A DNA stretch of 64,000 nucleotides from Bacteroidales bacterium UBA5515 (GCA_002423895.1 DIOL01000032.1:62001-126000), one strand, 5' to 3'; positions 1 to 9,238 are shown, numbered from the stretch's first letter. Notes: generated by a model from the letters alone, not told the origin. Program-made: numbers and translations.

Positions 1-39
1 GAAAAGAGACATAAAAGTTCTAAAAACAAAGATTTATTG

Positions 40-47
40 TATTTTTG
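40..47 (+). promoter_or_regulatory. -7 promoter element of prfA
   Basis: TATTTTTG matches the Bacteroidetes TAnnTTTG -7 consensus and ends 17 nt before the prfA ATG. I see no convincing TTG box at the -33 position. Confidence 0.5.
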
Positions 48-64
48 CACCTCAAAAATATGAT

Positions 65-1135
65 ATGTTAGATAAATTAGAAGCAATTTATTCAAAATTC
101 TTAGCTATTGAAGAGCAAATGAGTCAGCCAGATGTTATGTCTGACATGAAACGCTTTGTTAAATTGAATAAAGACCATAAAGACCTTGAGCCTATTATTG
201 CTGCTTACAAGGAATATAAAAACACAATTGAAAACATCAACAATGCCAAACAAGTTCTTAACAATGAAAAAGACGAGGACTTTAGAGAAATGGCAAAAGA
301 AGAATTAAACATCCTTTCAGAAAAGAAAGAAAAAATGGAAGACGATATCCGTTTGATGTTGGTTCCATCTGATCCACAAGACAGCAAGAATGCTGTTTTT
401 GAAATTAGAGCAGGAACAGGAGGTGATGAAGCAAGTATTTTTGCAGGTGATCTTTACAGAATGTATATTAAATTCTTCGAAAAGAAAGGTTGGAAAGTTG
501 AATTGGTTGATTCTACTGAAGGAACTGTTGGAGGATTTAAGGAAATTGTGTTAAATGTAAGTGGAGATGGAGTATATGGACAAATGAAATACGAATCAGG
601 GGTTCATAGAGTTCAAAGAGTTCCTCAAACTGAAACTCAAGGAAGAGTTCATACTTCTGCAGCATCTGTTGTTGTTCTTCCTGAAGCTGAAGAATTTGAT
701 GTTGACCTAAAACCTTCAGATATTAGAAAAGACACCTTCTGCTCTTCTGGACCAGGGGGACAATCAGTAAACACAACATATTCTGCAATTCGTTTAACAC
801 ATATCCCAACAGGAATTGTTGTTTCTTGCCAAGATCAAAAATCTCAAATTAAAAATCTTGAAAAAGCAATGGTTGTTTTAAGAACAAGACTTTTTGAATT
901 GGAATATAACAAATACTTAGAAGAGATTTCTTCAAAGAGAAAAACAATGGTTTCCACTGGAGACAGAAGTGCAAAGATTAGAACATATAATTATCCTCAA
1001 TCGAGAGTAACTGATCATAGAATAAATTACACTATGTATAATCTACCTGTTTTTATGGATGGAGATCTTCAAGATATTTTGGATGCACTTCAATTGGCTG
1101 AAAACGCTGAAAGACTTAAAGAAGCAGTAAGCTAA
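65..1135 (+). CDS. prfA: Peptide chain release factor 1
   Basis: Class I release factor that ends translation at UAA and UAG by triggering peptidyl-tRNA hydrolysis in the ribosome. The length (356 aa) is normal. The catalytic GGQ motif lies at residues 231-233 within GPGGQSVNT. The stop-codon recognition tripeptide is PQT at 187-189; a PxT tripeptide marks RF1, whereas RF2 carries SPF. The ATG at 65 follows a good -7 box. The gene converges on the permease gene with only 8 nt between the two stops and no room for a separate terminator. The RF1 identity matters because no convincing gene in this window ends in TGA, the codon read by RF2. Confidence 0.97.
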   Translation: MLDKLEAIYSKFLAIEEQMSQPDVMSDMKRFVKLNKDHKDLEPIIAAYKEYKNTIENINNAKQVLNNEKDEDFREMAKEELNILSEKKEKMEDDIRLMLVPSDPQDSKNAVFEIRAGTGGDEASIFAGDLYRMYIKFFEKKGWKVELVDSTEGTVGGFKEIVLNVSGDGVYGQMKYESGVHRVQRVPQTETQGRVHTSAASVVVLPEAEEFDVDLKPSDIRKDTFCSSGPGGQSVNTTYSAIRLTHIPTGIVVSCQDQKSQIKNLEKAMVVLRTRLFELEYNKYLEEISSKRKTMVSTGDRSAKIRTYNYPQSRVTDHRINYTMYNLPVFMDGDLQDILDALQLAENAERLKEAVS

Positions 1136-1143
1136 ATAAATCC

Positions 1144-2379
1144 TTATAATATACTATAAATATAGAATAGCGTTATTGATAAAAATAGTGTTATTAGTGT
1201 AGTAACTATTCCTATTTTGAAGAATTCCCAAAAGCTTATTTTTACATTTTCTTTTTCGGAGGATTCAATAACTATTAAATTTGCCATAGCACCAATAATT
1301 GTTGCATTTCCTGCAAGAGTTGCAGAAGAAGCAAGTGCTAACCAAAGGTTTTCATTATTGACAACTTCCATTAAAGGAGTCATCAAAACTGTGTAAGGAA
1401 CATTGCTTAAAATTTGAGACATAACCAAACTTAGAGAGTGCAAACCTATAATGCTACTTAGGTTTTCATTTAGCTCTATATTTATAAATCTATCCAAAAG
1501 TCCCAAAGATTGGATAGAGGAAACAAGTATAAAAAGACAAGCAAAGAAAAGCAATAATACCCAATCTACATCTTTAATAACTGATGAAGGTTTTGCTTTC
1601 CCAAAAAGAAGGATTAAACTTGCTCCTATTAGTGCGATAATAGGTATGGATAAAGAAAGGATTTTTCCTAAAAAGAAACCTACAATAACTAATAGAAAAA
1701 TAAGAACAGATATTCTCATCTTTTTAAAATCATATTTATAGTCAGTTTGAAATTCAAGTTTACTCTTGTCTTGAAAATGCTTTCTGTAAAATAGCTTTAC
1801 AACAAAAACAATTATTATCATTCCTATGATTGAAATAGGAAGTAGTTTAATAAGAAAATCCAAATAAGTAATATTTGAGCTAATACCTATAAGCATATTT
1901 TGTGGGTTGCCAGTTATAGTCATTGCAGAACCAATATTGGAAGATAATATTTCAGCTATTAGATAAGGTATTGGATTGAGGTTTGTTTTACGACAAATTG
2001 AGATGATTATTGGAGTAAATAATAATACAACAGCATCATTTACTAAAAATGCTGAAGCTATTCCAGTAATAAAAACAATAATTATTAATAGTTTATTTCT
2101 TGAGTGAGAATAAGAAATTGTTTTAGATGCAATTAGTGAAAAGAAACCTTCGAGCTTTAAAGTAGAAACTATTATCATCATACCTAACAATAAGGTAATG
2201 GTATTGAAGTCAATTGATTTAATTGCATCTTCAAAACTTATTACTCCAAATACAATCATTGCTACAGCTCCAGTGAAAGCTGCTGAAGGACGGTCAATAT
2301 TTACTTTTGGTAATCTTGTAAATATTATTCCTATATATGTGATAATAAATATTATTAATCCAAGAGTCTCAATACTCAT
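1144..2379 (-). CDS. SLC13/ArsB-NhaD superfamily anion permease
   Basis: Inner-membrane transporter of 411 aa with about ten to twelve hydrophobic segments along its length. Family-like stretches include FLVNDAVVLLFTPI near residue 110 and SSNIGSAMTITGNPQN near residue 150, the two halves of the substrate and sodium site in ion-transporter (ArsB/CitM/SLC13) proteins. The C-terminal half repeats the pattern (SNVPYTVLMTPL, then AGNATIIGAMAN). The substrate cannot be told from sequence: dicarboxylate, sulfate, arsenite or sodium/proton exchange are all possible. It stands alone, convergent with prfA. Confidence 0.8.
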   Translation of the reverse strand: MSIETLGLIIFIITYIGIIFTRLPKVNIDRPSAAFTGAVAMIVFGVISFEDAIKSIDFNTITLLLGMMIIVSTLKLEGFFSLIASKTISYSHSRNKLLIIIVFITGIASAFLVNDAVVLLFTPIIISICRKTNLNPIPYLIAEILSSNIGSAMTITGNPQNMLIGISSNITYLDFLIKLLPISIIGMIIIVFVVKLFYRKHFQDKSKLEFQTDYKYDFKKMRISVLIFLLVIVGFFLGKILSLSIPIIALIGASLILLFGKAKPSSVIKDVDWVLLLFFACLFILVSSIQSLGLLDRFINIELNENLSSIIGLHSLSLVMSQILSNVPYTVLMTPLMEVVNNENLWLALASSATLAGNATIIGAMANLIVIESSEKENVKISFWEFFKIGIVTTLITLFLSITLFYIYSIL

Positions 2380-2514
2380 AATAATACGTTGTAGTATTAG
2401 ATTTTCTTATTATGTAAAGCGATAATTTATATTATTTAATTCGAAAAAATATCTATTTGCAATTTCCAAAGTAAATATCATTCAAATATTAATCTTTAAT
2501 AAAGTATCTGCTTT

Positions 2515-2976
2515 TTATTTGAATGGGATATATGCTCCTATTGAATATAATAACATAACAGTTGGCAGTTCATAATCTTTAGCCATAGCTGGACCTTTTT
2601 GTAAAGGAACTCCTAATCCAAGTTGACATGTAAACCATCTTTTGCCTCTATAAACAAGAGTAGCCCCTAATGCATTTTGTGCAAAAGATTTTCCTATACC
2701 TTGATTCCAATATTGAAATGAAATAAAAGAACTTCTTATTGATGGTTTGAAATGATAATTTATACCTGCTCCAAATCCGACAAAACCTGCTCCAAGTTGA
2801 ACTCCTAAATTGTCTGTGAGAAGAAATTCAAAATCAGCACCAATTATAGATCCTCCACCTTGCAAAATACCTATTGTTATACTTTTTCTTTCTACAACAT
2901 CCTCTTTAACTGTTTCAGTTTGGGAAAATAGATTTGTTGATATGCAAATCATAATTAAAATCAGAAACTTTTTCAT
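2515..2976 (-). CDS. Small secreted outer-membrane-type protein, hypothetical
   Basis: A 153-aa protein with a clear signal peptide (MKKFLILIMICISTNLFSQ). The mature part is rich in glycine and alternating hydrophobic residues (IGILQGGGSIIGADFEF, LGVQLGAGFVGFGAG) and ends in an aromatic residue, as short outer-membrane beta-barrels do. I do not recognise a family. A possible minus-strand -7 box (CAAATTTA on the plus strand) lies at 3069-3076, about 90 nt upstream. It is a single-gene unit. Confidence 0.6.
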   Translation of the reverse strand: MKKFLILIMICISTNLFSQTETVKEDVVERKSITIGILQGGGSIIGADFEFLLTDNLGVQLGAGFVGFGAGINYHFKPSIRSSFISFQYWNQGIGKSFAQNALGATLVYRGKRWFTCQLGLGVPLQKGPAMAKDYELPTVMLLYSIGAYIPFK

Positions 2977-3068
2977 CTTTTATGTTTTTATAAGTAAATA
3001 TTTTTATAGATTTCCTTAGTGTTATTTTTTCTTTCAGCCTCAATTCTCTTATACACTCAACAAAATTA

Positions 3069-3076
3069 CAAATTTA
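3069..3076 (-). promoter_or_regulatory. Possible -7 element for the 2515-2976 gene
   Basis: Reads TAAATTTG on the minus strand, matching TAnnTTTG, roughly 90 nt before the start codon. In DNA this AT-rich such matches can arise by chance. Confidence 0.3.
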
Positions 3077-3209
3077 TATCAATATACAAAGATTATCCTA
3101 TCTTTATATTTCATGTACTTTAATTAATTTACTTCGCTTTAATCTAAGAAATAAATTCAAAAAATATATAATCACTTATATAATAGTAAATTTAGCTCTC
3201 TACTTTTGA

Positions 3210-3782
3210 TTAAAAATATTTGAATTTCTTAGAGATTTTTGAACAATAATTTTTTAAACCTGGGGTTGAATCAACGTTAATTCTTTGAATAATTGGAGGA
3301 AGTTCCTCTTTTAGCCATGGATAATCATCAATATAATTTAAAAGTATTTCAATTGACCAAATTAAAGCTGCAACAGGACATTTGGGAGTAAGTATCCATT
3401 TAAAACATCCTTCAATAATTATTTCAGGATTAGATTTATCCAAAATATTCTTTAAAGGTTCTGGAAGAGTATTTTGTTTCTTTAAACTAAAAACTTGAAG
3501 GAGTATTTTATTATAATGTCTTGCAAGAGAAGGATTATGTATTTTATTGAAACGATTTAATATATCCTCAAATACTGGTGTTATGTAATTAATATCATTA
3601 AAAGCTATCTTCTCCATAACCCATGCACTTCTAAAGCTAATCCTCCTATCTTTATGAAAATTCAATTCTATTAATTCACTCAAAGGGAAATTCTCACTAA
3701 TTATCATATTCGATAGCTCATCCAAACTAAGAGAATCGATTGGAGAAGTGAACTCATTGATTAAATAATCCTTAGAAAGCAT
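3210..3782 (-). CDS. Conserved-type alpha-helical protein, HEAT-like, hypothetical
   Basis: A 190-aa soluble protein with no signal peptide. The sequence looks like consecutive amphipathic helices, for example RISFRSAWVMEKIAFND near residue 50 and LWSIEILLNYIDDYP near residue 145, with the R-S-A-W-x-x-E pattern of HEAT/Armadillo-like repeats. I recall similar short proteins from Bacteroidetes sometimes labelled adenylosuccinate lyase, but I see no lyase signature here and would not use that name. Single gene; a possible -7 box lies at 3872-3879. Confidence 0.6.
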   Translation of the reverse strand: MLSKDYLINEFTSPIDSLSLDELSNMIISENFPLSELIELNFHKDRRISFRSAWVMEKIAFNDINYITPVFEDILNRFNKIHNPSLARHYNKILLQVFSLKKQNTLPEPLKNILDKSNPEIIIEGCFKWILTPKCPVAALIWSIEILLNYIDDYPWLKEELPPIIQRINVDSTPGLKNYCSKISKKFKYF

Positions 3783-4082
3783 TTAGAAATATCATTTTAT
3801 AAATCTTTATCAAACTCATTTTACTATTTCAATTACCATTTAAATATTCAACTTTTAAACTATTCTCTTGGCAAATTTACAATTTAATTTTTAATAACCC
3901 TAATTGATTATTGCTTTACTTAATCCTTTTGATTTTATAAATTGTAAATCTTAGATTTGTCAAATTCTTCTTAAAGGATTAAAGAAAATATTTTTAGCAT
4001 TAATTTAATTTAATAATCATTTCTTTGAATTAAGAATAATTTTTACTTACTTTGCAGAATAATATTTAAACACTTAATTAAT
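3783..4082. other. Gene-free divergent region with two promoters
   Basis: This 300-bp gap separates two divergently transcribed genes. It holds a possible minus-strand -7 box (TAAATTTG) at 3872-3879. It also holds a plus-strand pair: TTTG at 4025-4028 and near-consensus TTACTTTG at 4048-4055, 19 nt apart. An imperfect inverted repeat (TTAATCCTTT near 3920, AAAGGATTAA near 3973) lies between them. I see no coding sequence. Confidence 0.45.
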
Positions 4083-4583
4083 ATGAAAAAAATTTTATTT
4101 GTATTTTTTTTAATGACAGCTTCATTATCATGTTTTTCTCAAAATTACGAAGTTCCAAATTATCAAATTCAATCACCAGAAGATTGCGATAAGTATAATA
4201 AAGATGTTCTTAGAGCAATTGATTGGCTAATGAATACTCCTCCAAACACTGAAATAGAAAAACAACAAGAAACAATGCAATTTCTAATACAATGGATTAC
4301 TGATACTAAAGCAGTTTCTATTAATCTTAATACTGACGTAGTTAAATTCTCTGATAAAGATGAATTTTTTATAATACTTTATTTGTGTGGTTGTGCAAAA
4401 TATGCTTTAGAAAATAACGTAAAAAATAATCAGGTTGAAATGAGTATTGCAGGTATAGAATTATCTATCGAATACTATAATAAATATTCAAATCTATTAG
4501 TAAAGGATGAAAATCTTGAGAAATATATGCAAATGAAAAATAATGGCACTCTAATAGATTACATAAAAAAGAATACAAAATAA
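4083..4583 (+). CDS. Secreted hypothetical protein
   Basis: A 166-aa protein with a signal peptide (MKKILFVFFLMTASLSCFSQ). The mature region looks helical and polar with few charged clusters, and contains an LCGCAKYALENN stretch near residue 102. No family is recognised with confidence. The Cys in SCFSQ is not a good lipobox, so I expect a periplasmic protein. It converges on the next gene with only 3 nt between the stop codons. Confidence 0.6.
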   Translation: MKKILFVFFLMTASLSCFSQNYEVPNYQIQSPEDCDKYNKDVLRAIDWLMNTPPNTEIEKQQETMQFLIQWITDTKAVSINLNTDVVKFSDKDEFFIILYLCGCAKYALENNVKNNQVEMSIAGIELSIEYYNKYSNLLVKDENLEKYMQMKNNGTLIDYIKKNTK

Positions 4584-4586
4584 ATA

Positions 4587-5528
4587 TTACTCTACATTTA
4601 GTATTATATCCTCTGCAATATAATTAAGGTCATCCCAAGATGGATAATTATTTTCATCCTTATCTTCATAATAAACTATCTTTCTTACTTCTGTCTCAAA
4701 TACACTATTACTCTTTGATAAAGATTTCTTTTCTATCCAATTAAATTTCTTATCATATTTGTATTGATAAGTTCTTATATCTTTTAAATCTCCATTGGAT
4801 TTAAAGATTTTTTCTTCAATTAGGTTTCCTTGTTTATCATATTTATAAGAAGTCCTTTCATCCAAAATACCATCCTTACTAAAAGAATTTTTCTCAATCT
4901 TATTGTTATTATCATCATATTTATATTCAGAATAAGAATTCAATTCATTATAAGGACCAAAAGAATTTTCTCTAATCACATTCCCTTTTGTGTCGTATTC
5001 ATAAGTTTTTCTATAAATCAATTTGTCATCTTCATAATAACTACTCATCTCTATTTGATTTCCTTTTGCATCATATTTATAAGCATCGTATTGCATAGGA
5101 CTATTATCTTTATAGAAAGAAGTTTCTTTAATCAAATTGTCTTTCTCATCATAGGTATATTTATAATTTATATCAAAAAAATCTTTCTGAGAATATATCT
5201 TTTCAAATAAATCTCCCTTTTCGTTATACTTGCAAATATATTGGTCAGTTCTAACTTTAAAGACACCTCTAAAGAATTTATTTTTAATTATTGAATGGTC
5301 CATATTCCCATCCTCATTAAATTTTATAAGAAAATACCCTCTATATGGTGGTTCATAATAAAAACTATCACGAGTTATTACTTTTGATTGTGGATAATAA
5401 CTACTCTCTTCAATGTATTTCACATTGCCTTTTAAATTCATTATTTCTAAATAACTTTCCTTATTTCCTTGAGCAAAACCTATCATTGCAAAAGAAACGA
5501 AGAACAATAAAGCCGCAAATTTTCTCAT
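4587..5528 (-). CDS. Secreted YD/RHS-like repeat protein
   Basis: A 313-aa exported protein (signal peptide about 1-19, MRKFAALLFFVSFAMIGFA). From residue 95 to 265 it consists of six to seven repeats of about 20-22 residues built on Y-x-Y-D-x-K-G-N followed by I/E-rich segments, for example YTYDEKDNLIKE, YKYDAKGNQIEM, YEYDTKGNVIRE and YKYDKQGNLIEE. These resemble the YD repeats of RHS and wall-associated proteins and would form a beta-rich sheet. There is no RHS core or toxin domain, so a small surface or periplasmic protein is more likely than a toxin. Confidence 0.65.
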   Translation of the reverse strand: MRKFAALLFFVSFAMIGFAQGNKESYLEIMNLKGNVKYIEESSYYPQSKVITRDSFYYEPPYRGYFLIKFNEDGNMDHSIIKNKFFRGVFKVRTDQYICKYNEKGDLFEKIYSQKDFFDINYKYTYDEKDNLIKETSFYKDNSPMQYDAYKYDAKGNQIEMSSYYEDDKLIYRKTYEYDTKGNVIRENSFGPYNELNSYSEYKYDDNNNKIEKNSFSKDGILDERTSYKYDKQGNLIEEKIFKSNGDLKDIRTYQYKYDKKFNWIEKKSLSKSNSVFETEVRKIVYYEDKDENNYPSWDDLNYIAEDIILNVE

Positions 5529-5610
5529 AGCTTTTTGTATTTAAGGTTAATATAATTTGTTTATATTTAATTTAACGCCATAAAAGAACTATAAAGTATA
5601 TTCCAATTAC

Positions 5611-5618
5611 TACTTTTG
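5611..5618 (+). promoter_or_regulatory. Possible -7 element upstream of the flavoprotein gene
   Basis: TACTTTTG matches TAnnTTTG and lies about 85 nt before the ATG at 5704. No clear -33 box was found. Confidence 0.35.
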
Positions 5619-5703
5619 CTATATTTTCATTACTCATGAATACAAATTCCGCAAGAAGGAAACATATTCAGCCGTTTCTACGTAGGAAAATAAAATAAAT
5701 AAT

Positions 5704-6936
5704 ATGAATATTGCCATAATAGGAGGTGGAGCGGCAGGTTTTTTCTTGGCAATAAACCTAAAGCAATTATCTCCAAATATAACTGTAACTATATTTGAAA
5801 AAAACACAACCGTCTTAGCTAAGGTATTGGTATCAGGAGGAGGAAGATGTAATCTTACAAATTCTTTTGCAAGTATCGATTCCTTGCATCAGGCATATCC
5901 TCGTGGTGATAAATTACTAAAACGAGCTCTTAGAATCTTCAATCATTTAGATACCTATAAGTGGTTTGAAGATATGGGAATAAAATTAGTTACACAGGAA
6001 GATGATTGTGTTTTCCCTCTTTCACAGAACTCAAACGAAATAATCGAATGTTTTAAAAGTCTATCCAAAGAATTAGGAATAATAGTCAAGACCTCTTATA
6101 ACTTAAGTTCAATTACGTTTAATGATAAATACGCCCTTACCTTTAATCAAGATAATGAAAGGGTTCAATACTTTAATGCAGTAGTAATAACCACTGGTGG
6201 AAGTCCAAAGGCAGAAGGATTAAACTATTTAGAGACTTTAGGGCATAAGATTGTTGCACCTGTTCCATCTTTATTCACCTTCAATATACCCGAAGACCCA
6301 ATAAGAGAGTTAATGGGAATTGTGGCAGAGAATACTATTGTGTCTCTACAAGGAACAAATATTAAAGCCTCTGGAGCTCTTCTTATTACGCATTGGGGAA
6401 TGAGTGGACCAGCAATATTGAAATTGTCATCCTATGGCGCAAGGATATTAAACGATAAGCAGTATCGATTTAAAATACTTGTAAATTGGGTTAATGAAGT
6501 CAATTGCGATACAATTACAGACTACCTAAATTCCATTGCTGCTAAGAATCCAAATATGAAGGTTTCAAATGTAAGACCCTATGATATATCCTCAAGGTTA
6601 TGGCATTTCTTACTTAATAAAGCTGAAATACCATTGGATAGAAAGTGGGGAGAACTTGGGAAAAAAGGAATAAATAAGATAATGAACAGGCTAAGTAACG
6701 ATGAGTATTCGGTTCATGGCAAGGGTTCTTTCAGAGATGAGTTTGTGACAAGTGGAGGAGTGAGCCTTGAGTCAATAAACTTTAACACCATGGAAAGTAA
6801 GAGCTGCAAAAACATGTATTTTGCAGGTGAGGTATTAGATATAGATGGCATAACAGGTGGCTTTAACCTTCAAGCAGCATGGACAACAGCATATATAGCA
6901 GCCAAAGCAATAAGTCAACAACTTAAAGAGAATTAG
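5704..6936 (+). CDS. HI0933/YhiN-family FAD-dependent oxidoreductase
   Basis: Flavoprotein of 410 aa. The N-terminal IIGGGAAGFF (residues 4-13) is the dinucleotide-binding GxGxxG fold. KVLVSGGGRCNLTN near residue 45 and a C-terminal second FAD-contact segment (YFAGEVLDIDGITGGFN, about 375-392) are characteristic of the HI0933-like family. Members are common and soluble, but the physiological substrate is not established. The next gene begins 52 nt downstream on the same strand and is probably co-transcribed. Confidence 0.88.
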   Translation: MNIAIIGGGAAGFFLAINLKQLSPNITVTIFEKNTTVLAKVLVSGGGRCNLTNSFASIDSLHQAYPRGDKLLKRALRIFNHLDTYKWFEDMGIKLVTQEDDCVFPLSQNSNEIIECFKSLSKELGIIVKTSYNLSSITFNDKYALTFNQDNERVQYFNAVVITTGGSPKAEGLNYLETLGHKIVAPVPSLFTFNIPEDPIRELMGIVAENTIVSLQGTNIKASGALLITHWGMSGPAILKLSSYGARILNDKQYRFKILVNWVNEVNCDTITDYLNSIAAKNPNMKVSNVRPYDISSRLWHFLLNKAEIPLDRKWGELGKKGINKIMNRLSNDEYSVHGKGSFRDEFVTSGGVSLESINFNTMESKSCKNMYFAGEVLDIDGITGGFNLQAAWTTAYIAAKAISQQLKEN

Positions 6937-6988
6937 CCTCAATAAAACATATCTGCAGTTTTTGCTTATTAAATTTAAACTAATTTAT

Positions 6989-7450
6989 ATGTTCACAAAG
7001 GAAGAGAAGAAGGCTATTAACAAAGCGTTTTGGGATGGCTTTAAAACATATTGTCATAAAAAGAAGATTAAGCGTAAGTGGTTGCTCTCAAAGATAAGTA
7101 TTAAACATACTCAACTCAAGTTCTATGCAGATCATAACAAGGCTTTAGTGCTTTTCCAGATAGATAATAAGAGTGATGAGAAAAGGCTGGAAGTGTTTAG
7201 TTATTTCAAAGCAATGAGGAAGTTATGGGACGAGGAAGCTGGAGAGGGATTAATGTGGTCTGAAAGATTTAACGGAATTGATGATAATGAAGTAAGTGCA
7301 ATATATTTCCAATTAGACGGAGTAAATATCTACAATAAAGAAGATCATAATAAGATTTACGACTTCTTTGTAAAGAAAATGACAATACTTGAAGATATAT
7401 ATTTGGAATATGGAGAAGTTCTCGCAGACCAAATATTTCAATTAGGATAA
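6989..7450 (+). CDS. DUF4268 domain protein
   Basis: About 153 aa. I place the start at the ATG at 6989 (MFTKEEKKAINKAFW) rather than the in-frame TTG 27 nt upstream, because family members begin with a similar KEE...FW stretch. The protein matches my memory of the DUF4268 pattern: FW..F..Y near the start, then KFYAD, a W near residue 80 and an acidic C-terminal half. DUF4268 proteins are sometimes linked to nuclease-type folds, but no catalytic residues can be assigned here. Probably co-transcribed with the flavoprotein upstream. Confidence 0.7.
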   Translation: MFTKEEKKAINKAFWDGFKTYCHKKKIKRKWLLSKISIKHTQLKFYADHNKALVLFQIDNKSDEKRLEVFSYFKAMRKLWDEEAGEGLMWSERFNGIDDNEVSAIYFQLDGVNIYNKEDHNKIYDFFVKKMTILEDIYLEYGEVLADQIFQLG

Positions 7451-7498
7451 TAAATAGTCATATTAGCACAATCACCGGTTTATATCTTATTTGCATTT

Positions 7499-8176
7499 TT
7501 AAATCGAGAAATTATTCTCTTCCGTATTTGACTCTATTAGTAAAGGCTCTGCTTTTGAATAGTCCTTTATTACTTTTATTGTTATAATTGCAAGTGGTAT
7601 TACTATTATACAACTAATCATATTTAGGATTGTGCTTGTTATTAATTCATCAATTGATTTTGCTTTTATTTGATAACGGAAACTAATATTTGATAGAATA
7701 TTACTTACAATCCATAGACTGAACCACAAATTTACATAGGTTGTTGTTAGTTTAGAAGCTAAGTTATTATCTTTTTTCTTTAATAATTCTATTGTCTCTT
7801 TGTATAATTCCATCATTATTTGATAAGGTCTATATAGATTTAAAATTGGGACAAACCAAGCCCCAGAAGCCCAACCTTCTTTCCAAGATAGATAGCTTAT
7901 TTTTTGATGTAGATTGTAGTAAGCTCGCCTAAACCACATAATAAAAGTGATTGCAGAAATAATAAAAAATCCTGAATATAATATAGAGAGAATTTGTTCC
8001 CTTAAATCATTTGATTCTGCTTTTTCTATAGAGAATTCTCCTTCATTTACAAACGTTTGTAATAAATCATATTGAAGGTACAAAGAGATTATTGAAAGAA
8101 TATCAATTGCTAAAACAACTTTAATTAAAGTAATAGCATATTTTGCTCTTTTAGAGTTTTGCTTTAATTCATTCAT
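7499..8176 (-). CDS. DUF4328 membrane protein
   Basis: A 225-aa inner-membrane protein with about five hydrophobic segments. The signature GWASGAWFVPILNLYRPY (about residues 96-113), followed by an MMELYKE stretch, is diagnostic of DUF4328. Function unknown. It is a single minus-strand gene. A possible promoter lies about 200 nt upstream (8378-8385), which would place repeat array A inside its 5' leader. Confidence 0.8.
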   Translation of the reverse strand: MNELKQNSKRAKYAITLIKVVLAIDILSIISLYLQYDLLQTFVNEGEFSIEKAESNDLREQILSILYSGFFIISAITFIMWFRRAYYNLHQKISYLSWKEGWASGAWFVPILNLYRPYQIMMELYKETIELLKKKDNNLASKLTTTYVNLWFSLWIVSNILSNISFRYQIKAKSIDELITSTILNMISCIIVIPLAIITIKVIKDYSKAEPLLIESNTEENNFSI

Positions 8177-8255
8177 ATCAATTATTATTCATTATTATTA
8201 TTTTTCGCAAGCTAAATATCAATCTGCATAAACTGTCAATACAATTTTAATTCCT

Positions 8256-8345
8256 AATCAAAAATGTCCGATTAAAACTTCATTTTATTAACTCTTCGTT
8301 TTAATTTACTGAAACTCAGTTTTAATTTGCTAACTCTTCGTTTCT
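8256..8345. repeat. Array A: 21-bp-period degenerate repeat
   Basis: TAACTCTTCGTTT occurs at 8289-8301 and exactly 42 bp later at 8331-8343. The intervening 21-bp unit at 8310 is a diverged copy sharing GTTTTAATTT. The stretch GATTAAAAC at 8270-8278 is the complement of the shared GTTTTAATT, so hairpins are possible. The array lies between the DUF4328 gene and its likely promoter. Confidence 0.65.
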
Positions 8346-8377
8346 ATCAATTTATATGATTTCTAATAAATCTATCG

Positions 8378-8385
8378 CAAAGATA
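8378..8385 (-). promoter_or_regulatory. Possible -7 element for the DUF4328 gene
   Basis: Plus-strand CAAAGATA reads TATCTTTG on the minus strand, a strong TAnnTTTG match. If used, the DUF4328 mRNA would have a leader of about 190 nt that includes array A. Confidence 0.4.
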
Positions 8386-8438
8386 TACAATTTCCATAAA
8401 AAACATAACACTCTTATATAAAAGCATTATTTAAATTA

Positions 8439-8717
8439 TCAATATTTCGAAGCATTAAAACTCCTTTTAGAAAGCATATAAAGCACAGAATGTGGAATAT
8501 CAATAATTCTTGGAGCATTGTTATTTCTTTTTAAACGATATGAAACTGTAGAAAAAGAACAATCTTTATACATCTTAGGTTTAGATTTTATAATCCACTT
8601 TCCAAAATCTTTACTCTGAAATATCGGTGTTAATTTTTCAGAAAAAAATCCATATTCAAGTAGTTTTTTGTTTACTTGATCCTTCTTTAAATATTGTAAA
8701 ATGCCAGATATCGTCAT
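8439..8717 (-). CDS. Short ORF, possible fragment of a larger protein
   Basis: A 92-aa frame starting at ATG 8717 (an in-frame GTG lies 24 nt upstream). The C-terminal half reads SYRLKRNNNAPRIIDIPH and then ends at tandem TGA TAA stops. That segment vaguely recalls the R-x-I-x-x-P region near the start of reverse transcriptase domains, and nothing downstream continues it, so this may be a truncated remnant. The resemblance is from memory and weak. It is one of only two notable frames in the window ending in TGA. Confidence 0.3.
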   Translation of the reverse strand: MTISGILQYLKKDQVNKKLLEYGFFSEKLTPIFQSKDFGKWIIKSKPKMYKDCSFSTVSYRLKRNNNAPRIIDIPHSVLYMLSKRSFNASKY

Positions 8718-9075
8718 GAATGAAAGTTTTAATATTAACACATAAATCTAAATTCCGTCGTGCGGGATTTGCACTCAAGTACTTCATTATTATTTGTATT
8801 TGCAATCCTATACTTATTCATAATTACCTTTATATTTATTTTCGAAGTCCAAAGTTAGGGGAATATTTTTATATGGTCTTAATTCCTCTCTTTTATTTAT
8901 TTTTCTTTTTTAGTTCTATAATGGTATATGATTTTCGTTCTTGAAAATTAATAAGTTTGTTCCTTAAAAATAATCCCTATTATTTTGAAATTAAATAGGG
9001 AATAATTCTCTCTAAACGGCGAATAAATCTACAAACTCCTTATAAAAAACTTATTAAACAAAGACTTTTTACCCC

Positions 9076-9137
9076 AAAGATGCACATCTTTCATACCAAA
9101 AGATGCACATCTTTCACTGTAAAAGATGTGCATCTTT
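9076..9137. repeat. Array B: three palindromic units, 23-bp period
   Basis: AAAGATGCACATCTTT occurs at 9076-9091 and 9099-9114, and its inverted form AAAGATGTGCATCTTT at 9122-9137, exactly 23 bp apart each time. Each unit is itself a hairpin (7-bp arms AAAGATG/CATCTTT around CA). The same 16-mer with the same spacing and order recurs at 62728-62789, 53 kb away. A T-run follows the last unit. Confidence 0.9.
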
Positions 9138-9230
9138 TTTTATATATATTTTAGGAATTGGAGTTAGTTCTCCTGAAATTGATTTTAGGATAAATAGTCC
9201 TAAATAAACCAAATGAGAGGTTTACATCTG

Positions 9231-9238
9231 CAAATATA
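9231..9238 (-). promoter_or_regulatory. Minus-strand -7 element reading into array B
   Basis: Plus-strand CAAATATA reads TATATTTG on the minus strand. The same GCAAATATAC sequence stands at an equivalent place beside the copy of the array at 62861-62868. Both may drive a short transcript through the hairpin array. Confidence 0.35.

Noticed and set aside
8720..8944. 74-aa plus-strand open frame
   Set aside because: Low-complexity hydrophobic translation of AT-rich DNA with no promoter or family support; it overlaps the start region of the 8439-8717 frame.
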